DNA of 64,000 nt from Streptomyces sp. NBC_00433 (GTDB taxonomy: Bacteria; Actinomycetota; Actinomycetes; Streptomycetales; Streptomycetaceae), in the NCBI GenBank assembly GCA_036015235.1, contig CP107926.1, forward strand, positions 3,724,001-3,788,000, given 5' to 3'. Shown here one piece after another: positions 1 through 8,955 of the stretch. Within the stretch, counting starts at the first letter, position 1, and each line of letters opens with the position of its first letter. The notes beneath the pieces were generated by a model. That model did no database searches and was not told where the DNA came from. It worked only from the letters and a program-made list of their open reading frames with translations. Position numbers and translations under genes: made by a program.

Positions 1-1071
1 CCGCTCGCGGAAGCTCGACGTGAGGGTGCTCGTGCCGGACAGGGCGGGGTGGCCGGCGGTCAGCCGGCCCACCACCGCCAGCCGGTGCGCGAGCCGCTCG
101 CGGGCGGTCACGGTGCCCCAGGTCCAGTCCTCGGCGGGGAGGCGGGACAGGTGGTCGGTGCCGTCGCGATGGGCGCGCTCGACCAGGGCGTCGCCCCTGA
201 TCAGCCACCCGGCACACGCGTCGGCAAGGCCCAGGCCGAGGTCGGCGTCGCGGCCGGGGTGGGGGCCGGAGTCGGGGTCGGCGTCTCGGCCGCGGCTCTG
301 ATCGGAGTCGGGGCCGCGCCCGAGGAGGTCCGTGCCGGTCTCCTCGCGCCAGGTCGCCAGATACGCCGCCTCCGCCCGCTCAAGCAGCGCCGCCGGGGCG
401 GCGGTGACGCACCAGCAGGTGGGGAAGCCGATGCGGAGGTAGGCGAGTTCGACCAGGCCGCTGCCCCAGGACGCCTGCTCGAAGTCGATGAACCGGACGC
501 CGTCTGCGGTGTGCAGGTCGTTGCCGGGGCAGGGGTCGCCGTGCAGCAGGGCGTGGCCCGGGGCCTCGGCGAGGCGGTGGACGAGGGCGTCGAGTTCGGC
601 GGGCACGCCGGGCGGGACGGGGGCGCCGAGCCGGTCGGCGAGGCGGAGGAAGGCGTCGGCGTCGGAGCCTTCCGGGCCCTGCCAGCGCGGCAGGATGCCC
701 GTGGCCTCCGGGCCCGCGGAGGCGTGCAGGCGCGCGAGCCCGGTGGCGTAGTCGACGATCCAGTCGGCTGACGGCCGCCGGTCCTCCACGCGTTCCAGCA
801 CCATGACCCGCGCGTCCGGGTCGGTCCCCAGCAGCGCCGGCACGACGGGGGCCTTGGCGCGCAGGGCCAGCCGTATCGCCGCCACCTCGCGGTCGTACCG
901 CTCGGCGGCTTCGTGGCCGCCGACGATCTGCTTGACGACCGCGGGCCCGGCGCCCAGCTCGACCCGCCAGACCCGCGAACGCGGACTGCTGCCCAACCGC
1001 CGCGCCCGCCGCGGCGGACCGAGCGTGTCCCGCAATCCGTCCCCGAACGGCAACCGCCTCGGCAACCGCAC
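1..1071 (-). CDS. Phosphotransferase family protein (APH/choline kinase fold), 3' end cut by window
   Basis: Protein-kinase-like small-molecule phosphotransferase. The reading frame, which leaves the window without a stop, contains the catalytic loop HGDPCPGN (H-x-D-x(4)-N) followed by the metal-binding IDFEQA, the signature of the aminoglycoside/homoserine/choline phosphotransferase superfamily; the substrate cannot be told from sequence. It lies 73 nt downstream of the DUF4132 stop on the same strand and may be co-transcribed with it. Start choice matters. A GTG at 1125 would put a TTA (bldA) codon at 1117-1119 as codon 3 but has no ribosome site; GTG 1071 (or 1077) follows a strong GAGGGAGG and is preferred, which leaves the TTA outside the gene. 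The C-terminal part is rich in Asp/Gly/Pro repeats. Confidence 0.75.
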   Translation of the reverse strand, partial: MRLPRRLPFGDGLRDTLGPPRRARRLGSSPRSRVWRVELGAGPAVVKQIVGGHEAAERYDREVAAIRLALRAKAPVVPALLGTDPDARVMVLERVEDRRPSADWIVDYATGLARLHASAGPEATGILPRWQGPEGSDADAFLRLADRLGAPVPPGVPAELDALVHRLAEAPGHALLHGDPCPGNDLHTADGVRFIDFEQASWGSGLVELAYLRIGFPTCWCVTAAPAALLERAEAAYLATWREETGTDLLGRGPDSDQSRGRDADPDSGPHPGRDADLGLGLADACAGWLIRGDALVERAHRDGTDHLSRLPAEDWTWGTVTARERLAHRLAVVGRLTAGHPALSGTSTLTSSFRER

Positions 1072-1144
1072 CGGCACCCCCTCCCTCGCCCCGAACGCGT
1101 CAAGTCCCGCACCCCGTAAACCCACCGTACCGACAGGCGTGCCG

Positions 1145-3604
1145 TCACAGCTGGCTCAGGATCGTCCGATCGGTGATCTCGGTGTCCCGGGCCAGCATCA
1201 GCGCCTTGCTCAATATCAGCGTGAGCGTCCTGTCCCCCTCGAAGGGCAGGTAGCCGTCGTAGACCACGCCGGGCGCGGACTTCGGGACGATGCACAGATA
1301 CCGGTCGTGCGGCGCGATCAGGATGTTCCCCGACCCGAGATGGATCTTGTACGTGTGCAGGTCGCCGCGCACGTGCAAGAAGCGGTCCCGCACGCTGCAC
1401 CGGTCCGCTATGGCGAGCCTCGGTATGAGACGGCTGAGCAGGTCGCGGCGTCCCTGGGCGGTCTGGGTGAGGTCGCCGAAGCCGTAGGACTCCCAGTAGG
1501 CGCGGTAGCGGCCCTCGGGCCCGCCGTCCTGCCAGGTCGGGTCGTTGCCCACGCTGGCTACGCCGACGAAGAGGTCGACGTCCCGCAGGACTTCGCTGAG
1601 GACCAGCGCGGGGACCTCGCTCAGCTTCACCGCCTCCGGGGGCGCCCCGGCGCCGGTGAAGCTGTATCCGCCGCCGCTCGCATGGCCGTGGCTGACCTCC
1701 GCGTCGATCGGGTAGAAGCGGACCTGGTCGGTGGCCAGGTAGAGGTAGCTGCCGGAGCCGGTCGTCTCGTCGCTCGCGCCCTCGACCCGGAATTCGGCCC
1801 GCAGCCCCCACTGCGGCAGCTCGCGGGACGTCGGCGGGTAGGTGTCGTCCACGCAGAGCCGCAGCACGTCGGTCCAGCCGCGGACCGCGGCGAGCGAGTG
1901 GAACTGGTGCTGGCGCAGGATGTGCGCGGCGAACCGGTTGGAATACCCGCCCGTGCCGCGCTCGGCGTCCGTCAGCAGATACACCTCGCGGTGGGCCTGC
2001 TTGAACGGCTGGGTGATCCGGTGCCGTTCGAGCCAGTCGCGCCATGCGACGACCTCGGCGGGCTCGCGGTCCACCGGATGCCACAGCTCGACGGCGGCCC
2101 CGGGCCCGGCGGCGACGGGCGCGTCCGCGAGGGTGCGCAACTCCCCGTCGGCATAGCCGCAGGGGGTCCCGTCGACCGTCCACAGCAGGCGGCGGGCGAG
2201 GGTGCCGACCAGCGGGTGGTCGAGGACGCGCTCGCGCCAGGCGGCATGAGCCCACTGCCTGCGGGCCAGGAACTGCCGGTCGAGCCGCTCCGCCTGGGCG
2301 GTGAGCATCCGGTCGATGTCCTTGGCCGCGGCCTTCAGCTCGGCGACCTCCTCCGGGTGGTCGCGCTTGACGGCCGCGGGGATGGCCTTGACCTCCTTGC
2401 CCGCCGGATTGCGCCAGCTCAGCACCGCCTTGCCGGCCCGCACCGCCAGCTCGCCGTGCTCGTGCCGCAGCAGGCCGACCTCGGTGAGGCCGTAGGCGGG
2501 CACCGCCAGCTCCTCGACCTCCTCCCGGCTCAGGCCGAGGGCGGCGGCCCGCGTCTCCAGGGCCAGGTCGAGCTGCTTGCGGGTGCCGCGGAAGGTCACC
2601 CGGGAGGCCAGCCGGGCGATCTCCCCGAGCGCCGCCTCGCCTTCGCAGCGGGACAGCGCGACCACTCCGGCATTGGCGAGCTTGGGATTGCGCGGGCCCA
2701 GACCGGGGACCTTGCGCAGCGCCATGTCCACCAGCGCGCCCAGCGCCCGTGCGACAGCGGGGTGCGGCGGCAGCAGCGAGAGCAGCCAGGCCATTCCGCG
2801 CAGCGCGTTGGCGTTGTAAGGGTCGAGCTGCGCGTCGGGGTCGGGGCTGTGGTGCAGCCCCACGAACGGGATGGTCCGCGGCCGCCCGGCCAGCGACAGC
2901 CAGTGCACCGCCTTGTCCCGCACGGCGTCGCTTCCGATCCGCTCGATCAGCGCCGCCGCGTCCTTCTCCCAGCGGGCGGACGGCTTCACAGAGGTCGCGG
3001 TGGCGGCCAGCCGCAGCAGCCGCGGCCAGGGCTCGCCGAGCAGTGCGGCGGTCGCCAGCGCGTCGTCGGCCCACTCCTCGCCGGGATTGAGCGGCGGGCC
3101 CGCGAGCTTCTTGACCACGGTCGCCAGGCCGCCCGAGGGAGGGGCGCCGAGCACGGTCCTGCGCAGGGTGGCCACGACGGCGGGCGGCAGGTCACGGCCC
3201 GCTGCGGTCTCCGCGTCGACCAGCCGGGCGAGCCAGTCGTCGTACCAGACGGAGAAGTGGTCGCCCACCTCGGCGAGCCACCCGGAGCGCTCGTCGGCGA
3301 GCGGGTCGACGCCGAGGCCGCGGCCGGCGCGGGCCGCGAGCAGCAGCAGGCCGTAGCAGGCGTCGCGATCCCGTCCCGCGTCCTTCTCCAGCGCCCGGTA
3401 GCGGTCGACCCAGTGCGCCACCAGCTCACGCCGCTGGTCCGGCGTCAGACCGTCCACCACGTCGAGCAGTTTGGCCGCGTAGTCCCCCGACCTGCCCCGC
3501 GTCGTACGGTCGAAGGCCTGGGCGAGCCGGTCGGCCAGCCCTTCGACATCCCCGGCGGCCGCCAGCCGCCGCACCGCCGCCACGTGCTCCCCCGGCGTGG
3601 CCAT
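1145..3604 (-). CDS. DUF4132 domain protein (MolR-like)
   Basis: 819 aa protein of unknown biochemical function. The C-terminal third has the hallmarks of DUF4132, including the closing stretch LTLILSKALMLARD followed by ITDRTILSQL, as in MolR/WGR-DUF4132 proteins. No WGR domain is visible. The N-terminal half is alpha-helical and Ala/Leu/Arg-rich, possibly HEAT-like. ATG at 3604 overlaps the upstream gene's TGA by one base (TGATG), so translation is probably coupled. A long alternative frame running further upstream was rejected because it would overlap the neighbour completely. Expression should follow the DNA-damage-type promoter at 4004-4026, which links it to the MoxR/VWA/SWIM cluster at 43-51 kb. 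Confidence 0.85.
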   Translation of the reverse strand: MATPGEHVAAVRRLAAAGDVEGLADRLAQAFDRTTRGRSGDYAAKLLDVVDGLTPDQRRELVAHWVDRYRALEKDAGRDRDACYGLLLLAARAGRGLGVDPLADERSGWLAEVGDHFSVWYDDWLARLVDAETAAGRDLPPAVVATLRRTVLGAPPSGGLATVVKKLAGPPLNPGEEWADDALATAALLGEPWPRLLRLAATATSVKPSARWEKDAAALIERIGSDAVRDKAVHWLSLAGRPRTIPFVGLHHSPDPDAQLDPYNANALRGMAWLLSLLPPHPAVARALGALVDMALRKVPGLGPRNPKLANAGVVALSRCEGEAALGEIARLASRVTFRGTRKQLDLALETRAAALGLSREEVEELAVPAYGLTEVGLLRHEHGELAVRAGKAVLSWRNPAGKEVKAIPAAVKRDHPEEVAELKAAAKDIDRMLTAQAERLDRQFLARRQWAHAAWRERVLDHPLVGTLARRLLWTVDGTPCGYADGELRTLADAPVAAGPGAAVELWHPVDREPAEVVAWRDWLERHRITQPFKQAHREVYLLTDAERGTGGYSNRFAAHILRQHQFHSLAAVRGWTDVLRLCVDDTYPPTSRELPQWGLRAEFRVEGASDETTGSGSYLYLATDQVRFYPIDAEVSHGHASGGGYSFTGAGAPPEAVKLSEVPALVLSEVLRDVDLFVGVASVGNDPTWQDGGPEGRYRAYWESYGFGDLTQTAQGRRDLLSRLIPRLAIADRCSVRDRFLHVRGDLHTYKIHLGSGNILIAPHDRYLCIVPKSAPGVVYDGYLPFEGDRTLTLILSKALMLARDTEITDRTILSQL

Positions 3605-3996
3605 CAGCCACCCACCAGCGGCACGAGCTTGAGGAAGACGACCTCGGTGCCGGCCGGTAGGTCGACCTCGTCGTCCAGCTTCTCGACCTGCCGGTCGGCG
3701 ACCAGCAGCAGGAAGCCGTTGCGCCCGAAGGCGTCGAGCGCCAGCTCGCACTGCCGCTCGGGGTCGAGGCGGCGCGGGGTGCGCAGCCGGTAGCCGTTGA
3801 GCACGCTCTCCGCGTCGGTCGGCTGGACGAGGCCGCGGTAGACCTCGGGCTCCCGCGCGTTGTAGTCCGCCACTTCCCGGAGGACCCGGTGCCGGATCAA
3901 CTCCCGGGCGCTGAGCCGCTCCTCCGTGAACTCCAGCCCCCAGGAGTCACGGGTCTCCCCTGATGTCGTCTCGTCGACGAAGGTCACCATTCCCAT
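3604..3996 (-). CDS. Small conserved hypothetical protein, first gene of the DUF4132 operon
   Basis: 130 aa acidic soluble protein without a recognisable family; no signal peptide or membrane segment. It reads straight into DUF4132 with a one-base stop/start overlap, so the two probably act together. The start is ATG 3996 (another in-frame ATG at 3990). There is no Shine-Dalgarno sequence; instead the -10 box of a RecA-NDp-like promoter ends only 7 nt upstream, so the message is predicted to be leaderless, which explains the missing ribosome site. Longer versions of this frame extend antisense into the upstream regulator gene and are not credible. Confidence 0.7.
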   Translation of the reverse strand: MGMVTFVDETTSGETRDSWGLEFTEERLSARELIRHRVLREVADYNAREPEVYRGLVQPTDAESVLNGYRLRTPRRLDPERQCELALDAFGRNGFLLLVADRQVEKLDDEVDLPAGTEVVFLKLVPLVGG

Positions 3997-4003
3997 GACC
4001 GCG

Positions 4004-4026
4004 AGCGTAGAGCCGGCCACTGACAG
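4004..4026 (-). promoter_or_regulatory. RecA-NDp (PafBC-type) DNA-damage promoter of the DUF4132 operon
   Basis: On the minus strand the sequence is CTGTCAGTG, 8 nt, TACGCT, against the published RecA-NDp consensus TTGTCRGTG-N8-TANNNT: only the first base differs and the spacer is exact. The expected transcription start falls at or next to the ATG at 3996. Confidence 0.75.
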
Positions 4027-4098
4027 TCGCCCGACGGGTCTCGCCGGAGCCGGCGGGACCCGGCCGTCCCGACGACGGCAGTCCGATGATCTTACCGA

Positions 4099-4144
4099 TT
4101 CGGCAAAGTTATCCACAGGATCTTTTTTCCCGTCCGGCAAAACT
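4099..4144 (+). promoter_or_regulatory. Direct repeat upstream of TetR, possible operator
   Basis: CGGCAAA occurs twice (TTCGGCAAAGTT at 4099-4110 and TCCGGCAAAACT at 4133-4144) just upstream of the TetR start at 4160. This is an unusually AT-rich stretch for the window. It could be an autoregulatory site; half-site spacing is 34 nt. Confidence 0.35.
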
Positions 4145-4159
4145 GCTACGTTGGCAAGC

Positions 4160-4831
4160 ATGAACACCACGGACGGCCCGGCGGGGGCGGCAGAGGCGAC
4201 CGACGCCGCGGAGGGGCTTCGCGAGCGCAAGAAGCGGCAGACGCGCGCCGCGCTGAGCCACGCCACGATCGCGCTGGCCGTCGAGCGCGGCTGGGAGGAG
4301 GTGCGGACCGAGGACATCGCCGCGGCGGTGAATGTCTCGGAGCGCACCTTCCGCAACTACTTCTCCAGCAAGGCGGAAGCGGTCGCCGCCACCCACCTGG
4401 ACCGGATGCTGCGGGTCGCGCGGGCGCTGGACGAGCGGCCCGCGCGCGAGCCGGTGTGGGAGTCGATAAGCGCCTGCATCCAGGCCGAGTTCGTCCCCGA
4501 GGGGAGCAAACCGGTCGACCCGGTGGCGGGCAGGCGGCACACCGACGCGATCTGGAAGCTGCTGTCGGACCCCGCCGTGCAGGGCGAAGTACTGCGGGCC
4601 GACCAGTCCGCCCAGGTGGCGCTGGCCGAGGCGATCGGCCCGCGCACGGGCACGGACCCGCGGACCGACCTCTATCCGAAGCTGGTCGCCGCCTGCGTCA
4701 GCGCCGCGATCGGCACGGCGATGAACCACTGGATGCGGGCCGATCCCCCGGTCCCGCTGGGCCCGCTGATAAGCGAGGCGCTCGAACAGCTGATGGCGGG
4801 CCTGCCCCTGCCCGCCACGACCGTGGACTGA
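4160..4831 (+). CDS. TetR/AcrR family transcriptional regulator
   Basis: 223 aa. The N-terminal helix-turn-helix is typical of TetR proteins: RKKRQTRAALSHATIALAVE, then VRTEDIAAAVNVSERTFRNY with the FxSK turn (FSSKAEAV); the acyl-binding-type C-terminal half resembles MftR-like regulators. ATG 4160 is chosen because it precedes the domain by the normal distance and the upstream frame is antisense to the DUF4132 operon promoter. No clear ribosome site is visible; TACGTT at 4148-4153 could be a -10 for a leaderless message. It lies 74 nt before the FAD monooxygenase on the same strand and probably controls it in response to an aromatic or hydrophobic ligand. Confidence 0.9.
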   Translation: MNTTDGPAGAAEATDAAEGLRERKKRQTRAALSHATIALAVERGWEEVRTEDIAAAVNVSERTFRNYFSSKAEAVAATHLDRMLRVARALDERPAREPVWESISACIQAEFVPEGSKPVDPVAGRRHTDAIWKLLSDPAVQGEVLRADQSAQVALAEAIGPRTGTDPRTDLYPKLVAACVSAAIGTAMNHWMRADPPVPLGPLISEALEQLMAGLPLPATTVD

Positions 4832-4905
4832 CCGCCCCACTGTCGAACCGCCGAACCGCCGAGCAAGAAGAGTCGTGCACGAAGAGTCGAGAGGAGTGCG
4901 TCCTG

Positions 4906-6471
4906 ATGGCCGATGAAGGTGAAGTCGATGTCGACGTCGTGGTTGTCGGCGGGGGTCCCACCGGACTGATGCTGGCCGCCGAGGTGGGTCTGCTGGGCGT
5001 GCGCCCGGTCGTGCTGGAGAGCCTGCCGGAGTCTGCGGACCGCGAGCCCCGGGCGAACGGACTGGTCGGGCAGGTCGTCCCGGCGCTGGACCGGCGCGGG
5101 CTGTACGAGAGCCTCACCGGCAGCGCCGGCCCGCCGGTGCCCAACAGGGCCTACTTCACCTTCGCCGGGCTGCCGCTCGACCTGAGCGGGCTGCCGGACA
5201 GCCCGGTCTACACGGTGGCGGTCCCGCAGCAGCGGATCGTGCAGGTGCTGGCGGCGCGCGCGCTCGAGTCGGGCGCGGAAATACGCACCGGGCACCAGGT
5301 GACCGGCCTGACGCAGCGGGAGGACCGTGTCGAGCTGGAGGTGGCGGGACCGGCCGGGCCGTACCGCCTGACGGCCCGCTATGCGGTCGGCGCCGACGGG
5401 GCGCACAGCGCGGTGCGCAAGCTCTCCGGGATCGGCTTCCCCGGCGTCACCTACGACCGGTCGGTCTCCCGGCATGCGCATGTGAGCGTCCCCGCCGAGT
5501 GCGTGGGCCCTGACGGGCTGCGGGTGCCCGGGGTCGGTGCGGTCCCGCCGTTCCTGCCGCGGCGCACCGAGCGCGGGTCGTTCACCTGGGCGCCGCTGCC
5601 GGGCCGACCGCCGCTGCTGGCGACCGTCGAGTGGGAGCCGGTCGAGGGCGACGAGCCGATGAGCCTGGCCGAGATGGCGGCAAGCGTGGGGAGGGTGCTC
5701 GGGGGCGAGGTGCCGGTGGGGGCGCCCGAGGGTCCGGGACCGTTCGTGCTGCGCCGGCTGGCCGGGGGCAACACGCGGGTGGCCGAGCGGTTCAGCGAGG
5801 GCCGGGTCTTCCTGATCGGCGACGCGGCCCACGTCTACGCCTCAGGTGGCGGCCCGGGGCTGAATGTCGGGCTCCAGGACGCGATCAACCTCGGCTGGAA
5901 GCTGGCGGCGCAGCTCGCGGGCACCGCGCCCGAGGGACTGCTCGACAGCTACGGGACCGAGCGGACCGCGGCCGCCCGCCGCACCCTGGTCTCCGCCCAG
6001 GCGCAGGCCGCCCTGCTGGCACCGGGTGGGGATGTGGACGCGCTGCGGGCGGTGGTCGGCGAGCTGCTGACGGACCGGAAGGCGATCCAGCGGGTCGCCG
6101 ACCTGATCGCCGGGTCCGACCTGCGCTACGACATAGCCGCCGACGGCCACCCCCTGGTCGGCACCCATGCCGAGGACCTGCCGCTGACGACCCCGACCGG
6201 TCCGGTGCGGCTGGCCGAGCTGACCCGCACCGGACGCCCGTTGCTGCTCGACCTCACAGGGGCGGCGACGGCGGCCAAGGCGGCGGCAGGCTGGTCCGCC
6301 CGGGTGGACGTGGTGGCGGCCCGCGCCGAGTCACCGGCCGAGCCCGGCTTCACGGCGGCGCTGATCCGCCCGGATTCGTATGTCGCCTGGGCGACGTCGG
6401 ACCCGGTCCCGGGAGCGGAGGATCTGGCGGGGCTGCGGGCGGCGGGGGGACGGTGGTTCGGGGTGGAGTAG
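4906..6471 (+). CDS. FAD-dependent aromatic monooxygenase (PheA/TfdB family)
   Basis: 521 aa class A flavoprotein hydroxylase. The FAD/NADPH site VVVGGGPTGLMLAAE lies near residues 11-25, and the second FAD motif GDAAHVYASGGGPGLNVG is in the middle of the protein, followed by LQDAINLGWKLAAQL, very like polyketide/anthraquinone hydroxylases and rifampin or tetracycline monooxygenases. A thioredoxin-like C-terminal tail, usual for the family, follows. ATG 4906 has GAGGAG 9 nt upstream. Paired with the preceding TetR gene, it looks like a stand-alone detoxification or catabolic unit rather than part of a biosynthetic cluster. The substrate cannot be inferred. Confidence 0.88.
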   Translation: MADEGEVDVDVVVVGGGPTGLMLAAEVGLLGVRPVVLESLPESADREPRANGLVGQVVPALDRRGLYESLTGSAGPPVPNRAYFTFAGLPLDLSGLPDSPVYTVAVPQQRIVQVLAARALESGAEIRTGHQVTGLTQREDRVELEVAGPAGPYRLTARYAVGADGAHSAVRKLSGIGFPGVTYDRSVSRHAHVSVPAECVGPDGLRVPGVGAVPPFLPRRTERGSFTWAPLPGRPPLLATVEWEPVEGDEPMSLAEMAASVGRVLGGEVPVGAPEGPGPFVLRRLAGGNTRVAERFSEGRVFLIGDAAHVYASGGGPGLNVGLQDAINLGWKLAAQLAGTAPEGLLDSYGTERTAAARRTLVSAQAQAALLAPGGDVDALRAVVGELLTDRKAIQRVADLIAGSDLRYDIAADGHPLVGTHAEDLPLTTPTGPVRLAELTRTGRPLLLDLTGAATAAKAAAGWSARVDVVAARAESPAEPGFTAALIRPDSYVAWATSDPVPGAEDLAGLRAAGGRWFGVE

Positions 6472-6489
6472 CGCGGGGCGCTCGGGCCT

Positions 6490-8040
6490 TCAGGGCTGGG
6501 GAGTCGACTCGAAGGCAGGCCCGTTCGGCGACGCGGCTGCCGGCTCCCGGGTCGGAGCCGCCGGGGGGAACGGTCTGCGGGCGCGCGGGAGGGTGATGCG
6601 GACGGTGAAGCCTTTGCCGGGTGCGGTGTCGAGGGTGACGGTGCCGCGGTGGGCCTGGACGACGGCCTGGACGATCGCCATGCCCAGGCCCGCCCCGCCG
6701 GTGTCGGGGGCGCGTTCGGGGTCGGCGCGGAAGAAGCGGTCGAAGGCGCGGGCGGCGTCCTGCGCGTCGAGCCCGGGTCCGGTGTCGGCGATCCGCAGCA
6801 GGACCACGGCCGGTTCGCCCTGGACCTCGATGACCAACTGCGCGTCCGGCGGGGTGTGGATGCGGACGTTGCTGAGCAGGTTGCCGATCACCTGCCGCAG
6901 TCCCGCCTCGTCGCCGAGGGCGTACGCGGTCCGGTTGTCGGCCGGCAGCAGCAGGGTCTGCGGGCGGCCGGGCTGCTGCGCGGCGAGGTCGGCGGCGGCG
7001 TCTTCCACGAGGGCGCACAGGTCGACCGGCTGGAAGTCCAGCGTGGGGCGCTCCTCCAGCCGGGCGAGCGCGAGGAGTTCGTCGACCAGGCGGCTCATCC
7101 GCATGGCCTCGGCGGAGACCCGGTGCAGGGCGCGGTCCTTGTCCTCGGCGTCGAGCATGCCCTTCTCGTACAGCTGGAGGTAGCCCTGGACGGAGGCCAG
7201 CGGGGTGCGCAGTTCGTGGGAGGCGTCGGCGAGGAAGTGACGCAGCTGGGCGGTGGCGCGTTCGCTCTCGGTCAGGGCGGTCTCTATCTGGTGGAGCATC
7301 GCGTTGAGCGCGGTGCTCAGCTCCCTGACCTCGCTCGACCCGTGCCGTGCGGTGGCGATCCGCCGCGACAGGTCGCCCTCGGCGATGGCGGAGGCGGTCT
7401 CGACCATGGTCTCCAGCGGGCTCAGCCGCCGCCTCGCGGAGGTCAGCGAGCCGATCGCCAGCAGGCCGAGCAGGCCGAGCCCGGCGGCGCACTCCCACAC
7501 CAGCAGCTTGTGGATGGCGTGTTCGAGCCCGCTGTAGCGCATGCCCTGGACGACCATGCTGCCGTCGCTGAGCCGGGTGATGATCACCCGGTAGTCGGTG
7601 CCGTCGGCGCGGACGTTGACCGCCTTGCCGCTGCGGGCGAGCGCGGCAGGGTCGGGCAGGGCGCGGTTGAGGTCCTCGCGGATGCGGCTGTTGGCGCCGC
7701 TGGTGTTCTCGCACACCGAGGAGTTGCGGCCGTCGGAGTCCAGCACCACGAAGAGGTCCTGCTTGAAGGCCTTGGCGAAGGACAGCCCGCTGTCCTTGCC
7801 GCCCTGCAGGAAGTCGGCCAGCGTGCACAGCTGCTGGAGCCCGCGGGAGGTGACCGGCGCGCTGCTCACCGAGCGCTGCGATTCGCGCAGCGTGTTGTCT
7901 ATCTCGCTGCCCAGCACCGTGTAGGTGGCCATCACGCTGAAGGCGGCGGTCGCCAGCAGCCCGAGGGCGACGAAGGCGACGTTGGCCAGGGTGAGGCGGG
8001 CGCGCAGGGTCTTCGGGCGGGGCAGCAGCCGGCTGGTCAC
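6490..8040 (-). CDS. Two-component sensor histidine kinase
   Basis: 516 aa membrane kinase. Transmembrane helix 1 at about residues 19-42, an extracytoplasmic sensor of about 135 residues, helix 2 near 181-200, HAMP (LSPLETMVETASAIAEGDLS), HisKA with the phospho-acceptor His275 in ADASHELRTP, then HATPase_c with N box (GNLLSNVRIH), DTGPGL and GGAGLGMAIV. Starts with GTG at 8040, 4 nt after the response-regulator stop, so the two are one operon. The C-terminus is a short Pro/Ala-rich tail. The convergent monooxygenase ends 18 nt away. The signal is unknown; the divergent MMPL exporter is a likely regulatory target. Confidence 0.93.
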   Translation of the reverse strand: MTSRLLPRPKTLRARLTLANVAFVALGLLATAAFSVMATYTVLGSEIDNTLRESQRSVSSAPVTSRGLQQLCTLADFLQGGKDSGLSFAKAFKQDLFVVLDSDGRNSSVCENTSGANSRIREDLNRALPDPAALARSGKAVNVRADGTDYRVIITRLSDGSMVVQGMRYSGLEHAIHKLLVWECAAGLGLLGLLAIGSLTSARRRLSPLETMVETASAIAEGDLSRRIATARHGSSEVRELSTALNAMLHQIETALTESERATAQLRHFLADASHELRTPLASVQGYLQLYEKGMLDAEDKDRALHRVSAEAMRMSRLVDELLALARLEERPTLDFQPVDLCALVEDAAADLAAQQPGRPQTLLLPADNRTAYALGDEAGLRQVIGNLLSNVRIHTPPDAQLVIEVQGEPAVVLLRIADTGPGLDAQDAARAFDRFFRADPERAPDTGGAGLGMAIVQAVVQAHRGTVTLDTAPGKGFTVRITLPRARRPFPPAAPTREPAAASPNGPAFESTPQP

Positions 8041-8044
8041 GGGG

Positions 8045-8785
8045 TCACGCCTGTTCCACCGCCCGCAGCCCGTAGCCGACGCCGCGCCTGGTCTCGATCA
8101 TCGGCGGCCCGAAGCGGTCGAGCTTGCGCCGCAGGTAGGAGATGTAGGTCTCGACGACCGTCGAGGACACCACGGTCTCGTACTGCCAGACGTGCTGGAG
8201 CAGCTGCTCCTTGGAGATGATCCGCCCGGCGTGCCGCAGCAGGTGCCGCAGCAGGTTGTATTCGGTGGGGGTCAGCTCGACGGGCTGGCCGGCCCGGCGC
8301 ACCGAGTAGGTGGCCTCGTCCATCTCCAGGTCGCCGTGCCGCAGCACCCGTTCCGCGACGCGGGTGTCGCGCCGGGTGCGGCGCAGCACCGCGTGCACCC
8401 GGGCGACGACCTCGTCCACGCCGAAGGGCTTGGTGATGTAGTCGTCGCCGCCGAGTGCGAGCCCGGCGACCACGTCCCGCGGGGCGTCGCGTGCGGTGAC
8501 GAATATCACGGCGAGGTCGGCGGTGCCGGGGTCTGCGGCCCGCTCGGCGGCGTGTTCGGCGCGCAGGGCGCGGCAGACCTCCCAGCCGTTCCCGTCGGGC
8601 AGCATCACGTCGAGCAGGACGAGGTCGGGCCGGTGCTCGCGGACCGCCGCGAGCGCCTCCCGCCTTGTGGCGGCGCAGTGGACCGTGAAGCCGTTGTAGC
8701 TGAGCGTGATGCGCAGGATGTCCGCGATTCCGGGTTCGTCCTCGACGACGAGCACCGTGGGAGCCGTGCCGACAACTGTCTCCAT
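8045..8785 (-). CDS. OmpR/PhoB family response regulator
   Basis: 246 aa. The receiver domain has the acidic pocket VVEDEPG, phospho-acceptor Asp59 in LLDVMLPDG and Lys119 in ITKPFG; the C-terminal winged helix contains ELTPTEYNLLRHLL and a closing RGVGYGL, the OmpR-type DNA-binding signature. ATG 8785 is used because METVVGTAP directly precedes the first receiver strand; a further in-frame ATG at 8878 adds a non-conserved basic extension. First gene of the operon with the kinase; divergent from the MMPL transporter across a 170-nt region containing a perfect palindrome. Confidence 0.94.
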   Translation of the reverse strand: METVVGTAPTVLVVEDEPGIADILRITLSYNGFTVHCAATRREALAAVREHRPDLVLLDVMLPDGNGWEVCRALRAEHAAERAADPGTADLAVIFVTARDAPRDVVAGLALGGDDYITKPFGVDEVVARVHAVLRRTRRDTRVAERVLRHGDLEMDEATYSVRRAGQPVELTPTEYNLLRHLLRHAGRIISKEQLLQHVWQYETVVSSTVVETYISYLRRKLDRFGPPMIETRRGVGYGLRAVEQA

Positions 8786-8914
8786 ACGGTCCAGTATCCG
8801 GTTCGGGCAAGGCCCTTGGCGGACCCGAACCTTGGAGTTCCTTGAGAGAAGTCGTTTCGGCTTGGGTCCGGGCCGCACGACCGCTGAGTCTGGAGGGGGG
8901 CGAGTGGATCCAAG

Positions 8915-8926
8915 ACATGATCATGT
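8915..8926. promoter_or_regulatory. Perfect 12-bp palindrome between response regulator and MMPL exporter
   Basis: ACATGATCATGT reads identically on both strands, 30 nt upstream of the MMPL start. It is a candidate operator for a dimeric regulator; OmpR-type regulators usually prefer direct repeats, so a different factor may bind here. Confidence 0.4.
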
Positions 8927-8955
8927 GTAAAAACAAGAGGGATAGGGGATAGATC

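Noticed and set aside
1117..1119. TTA codon in the phosphotransferase gene
   Set aside because: Only present if the weak GTG at 1125 is used; the start with a good ribosome site lies downstream.
201..3793. Very long open frames of 850-1000 codons on both strands over the DUF4132 gene
   Set aside because: High-GC shadow frames: composition is Arg/Pro/Ala/Gly-rich without domains; only the DUF4132 frame has family motifs.
4109..4117. TTATCCACA, an exact E. coli-type DnaA box
   Set aside because: A single box far from any replication gene; Streptomyces oriC has many TTGTCCACA-type boxes.
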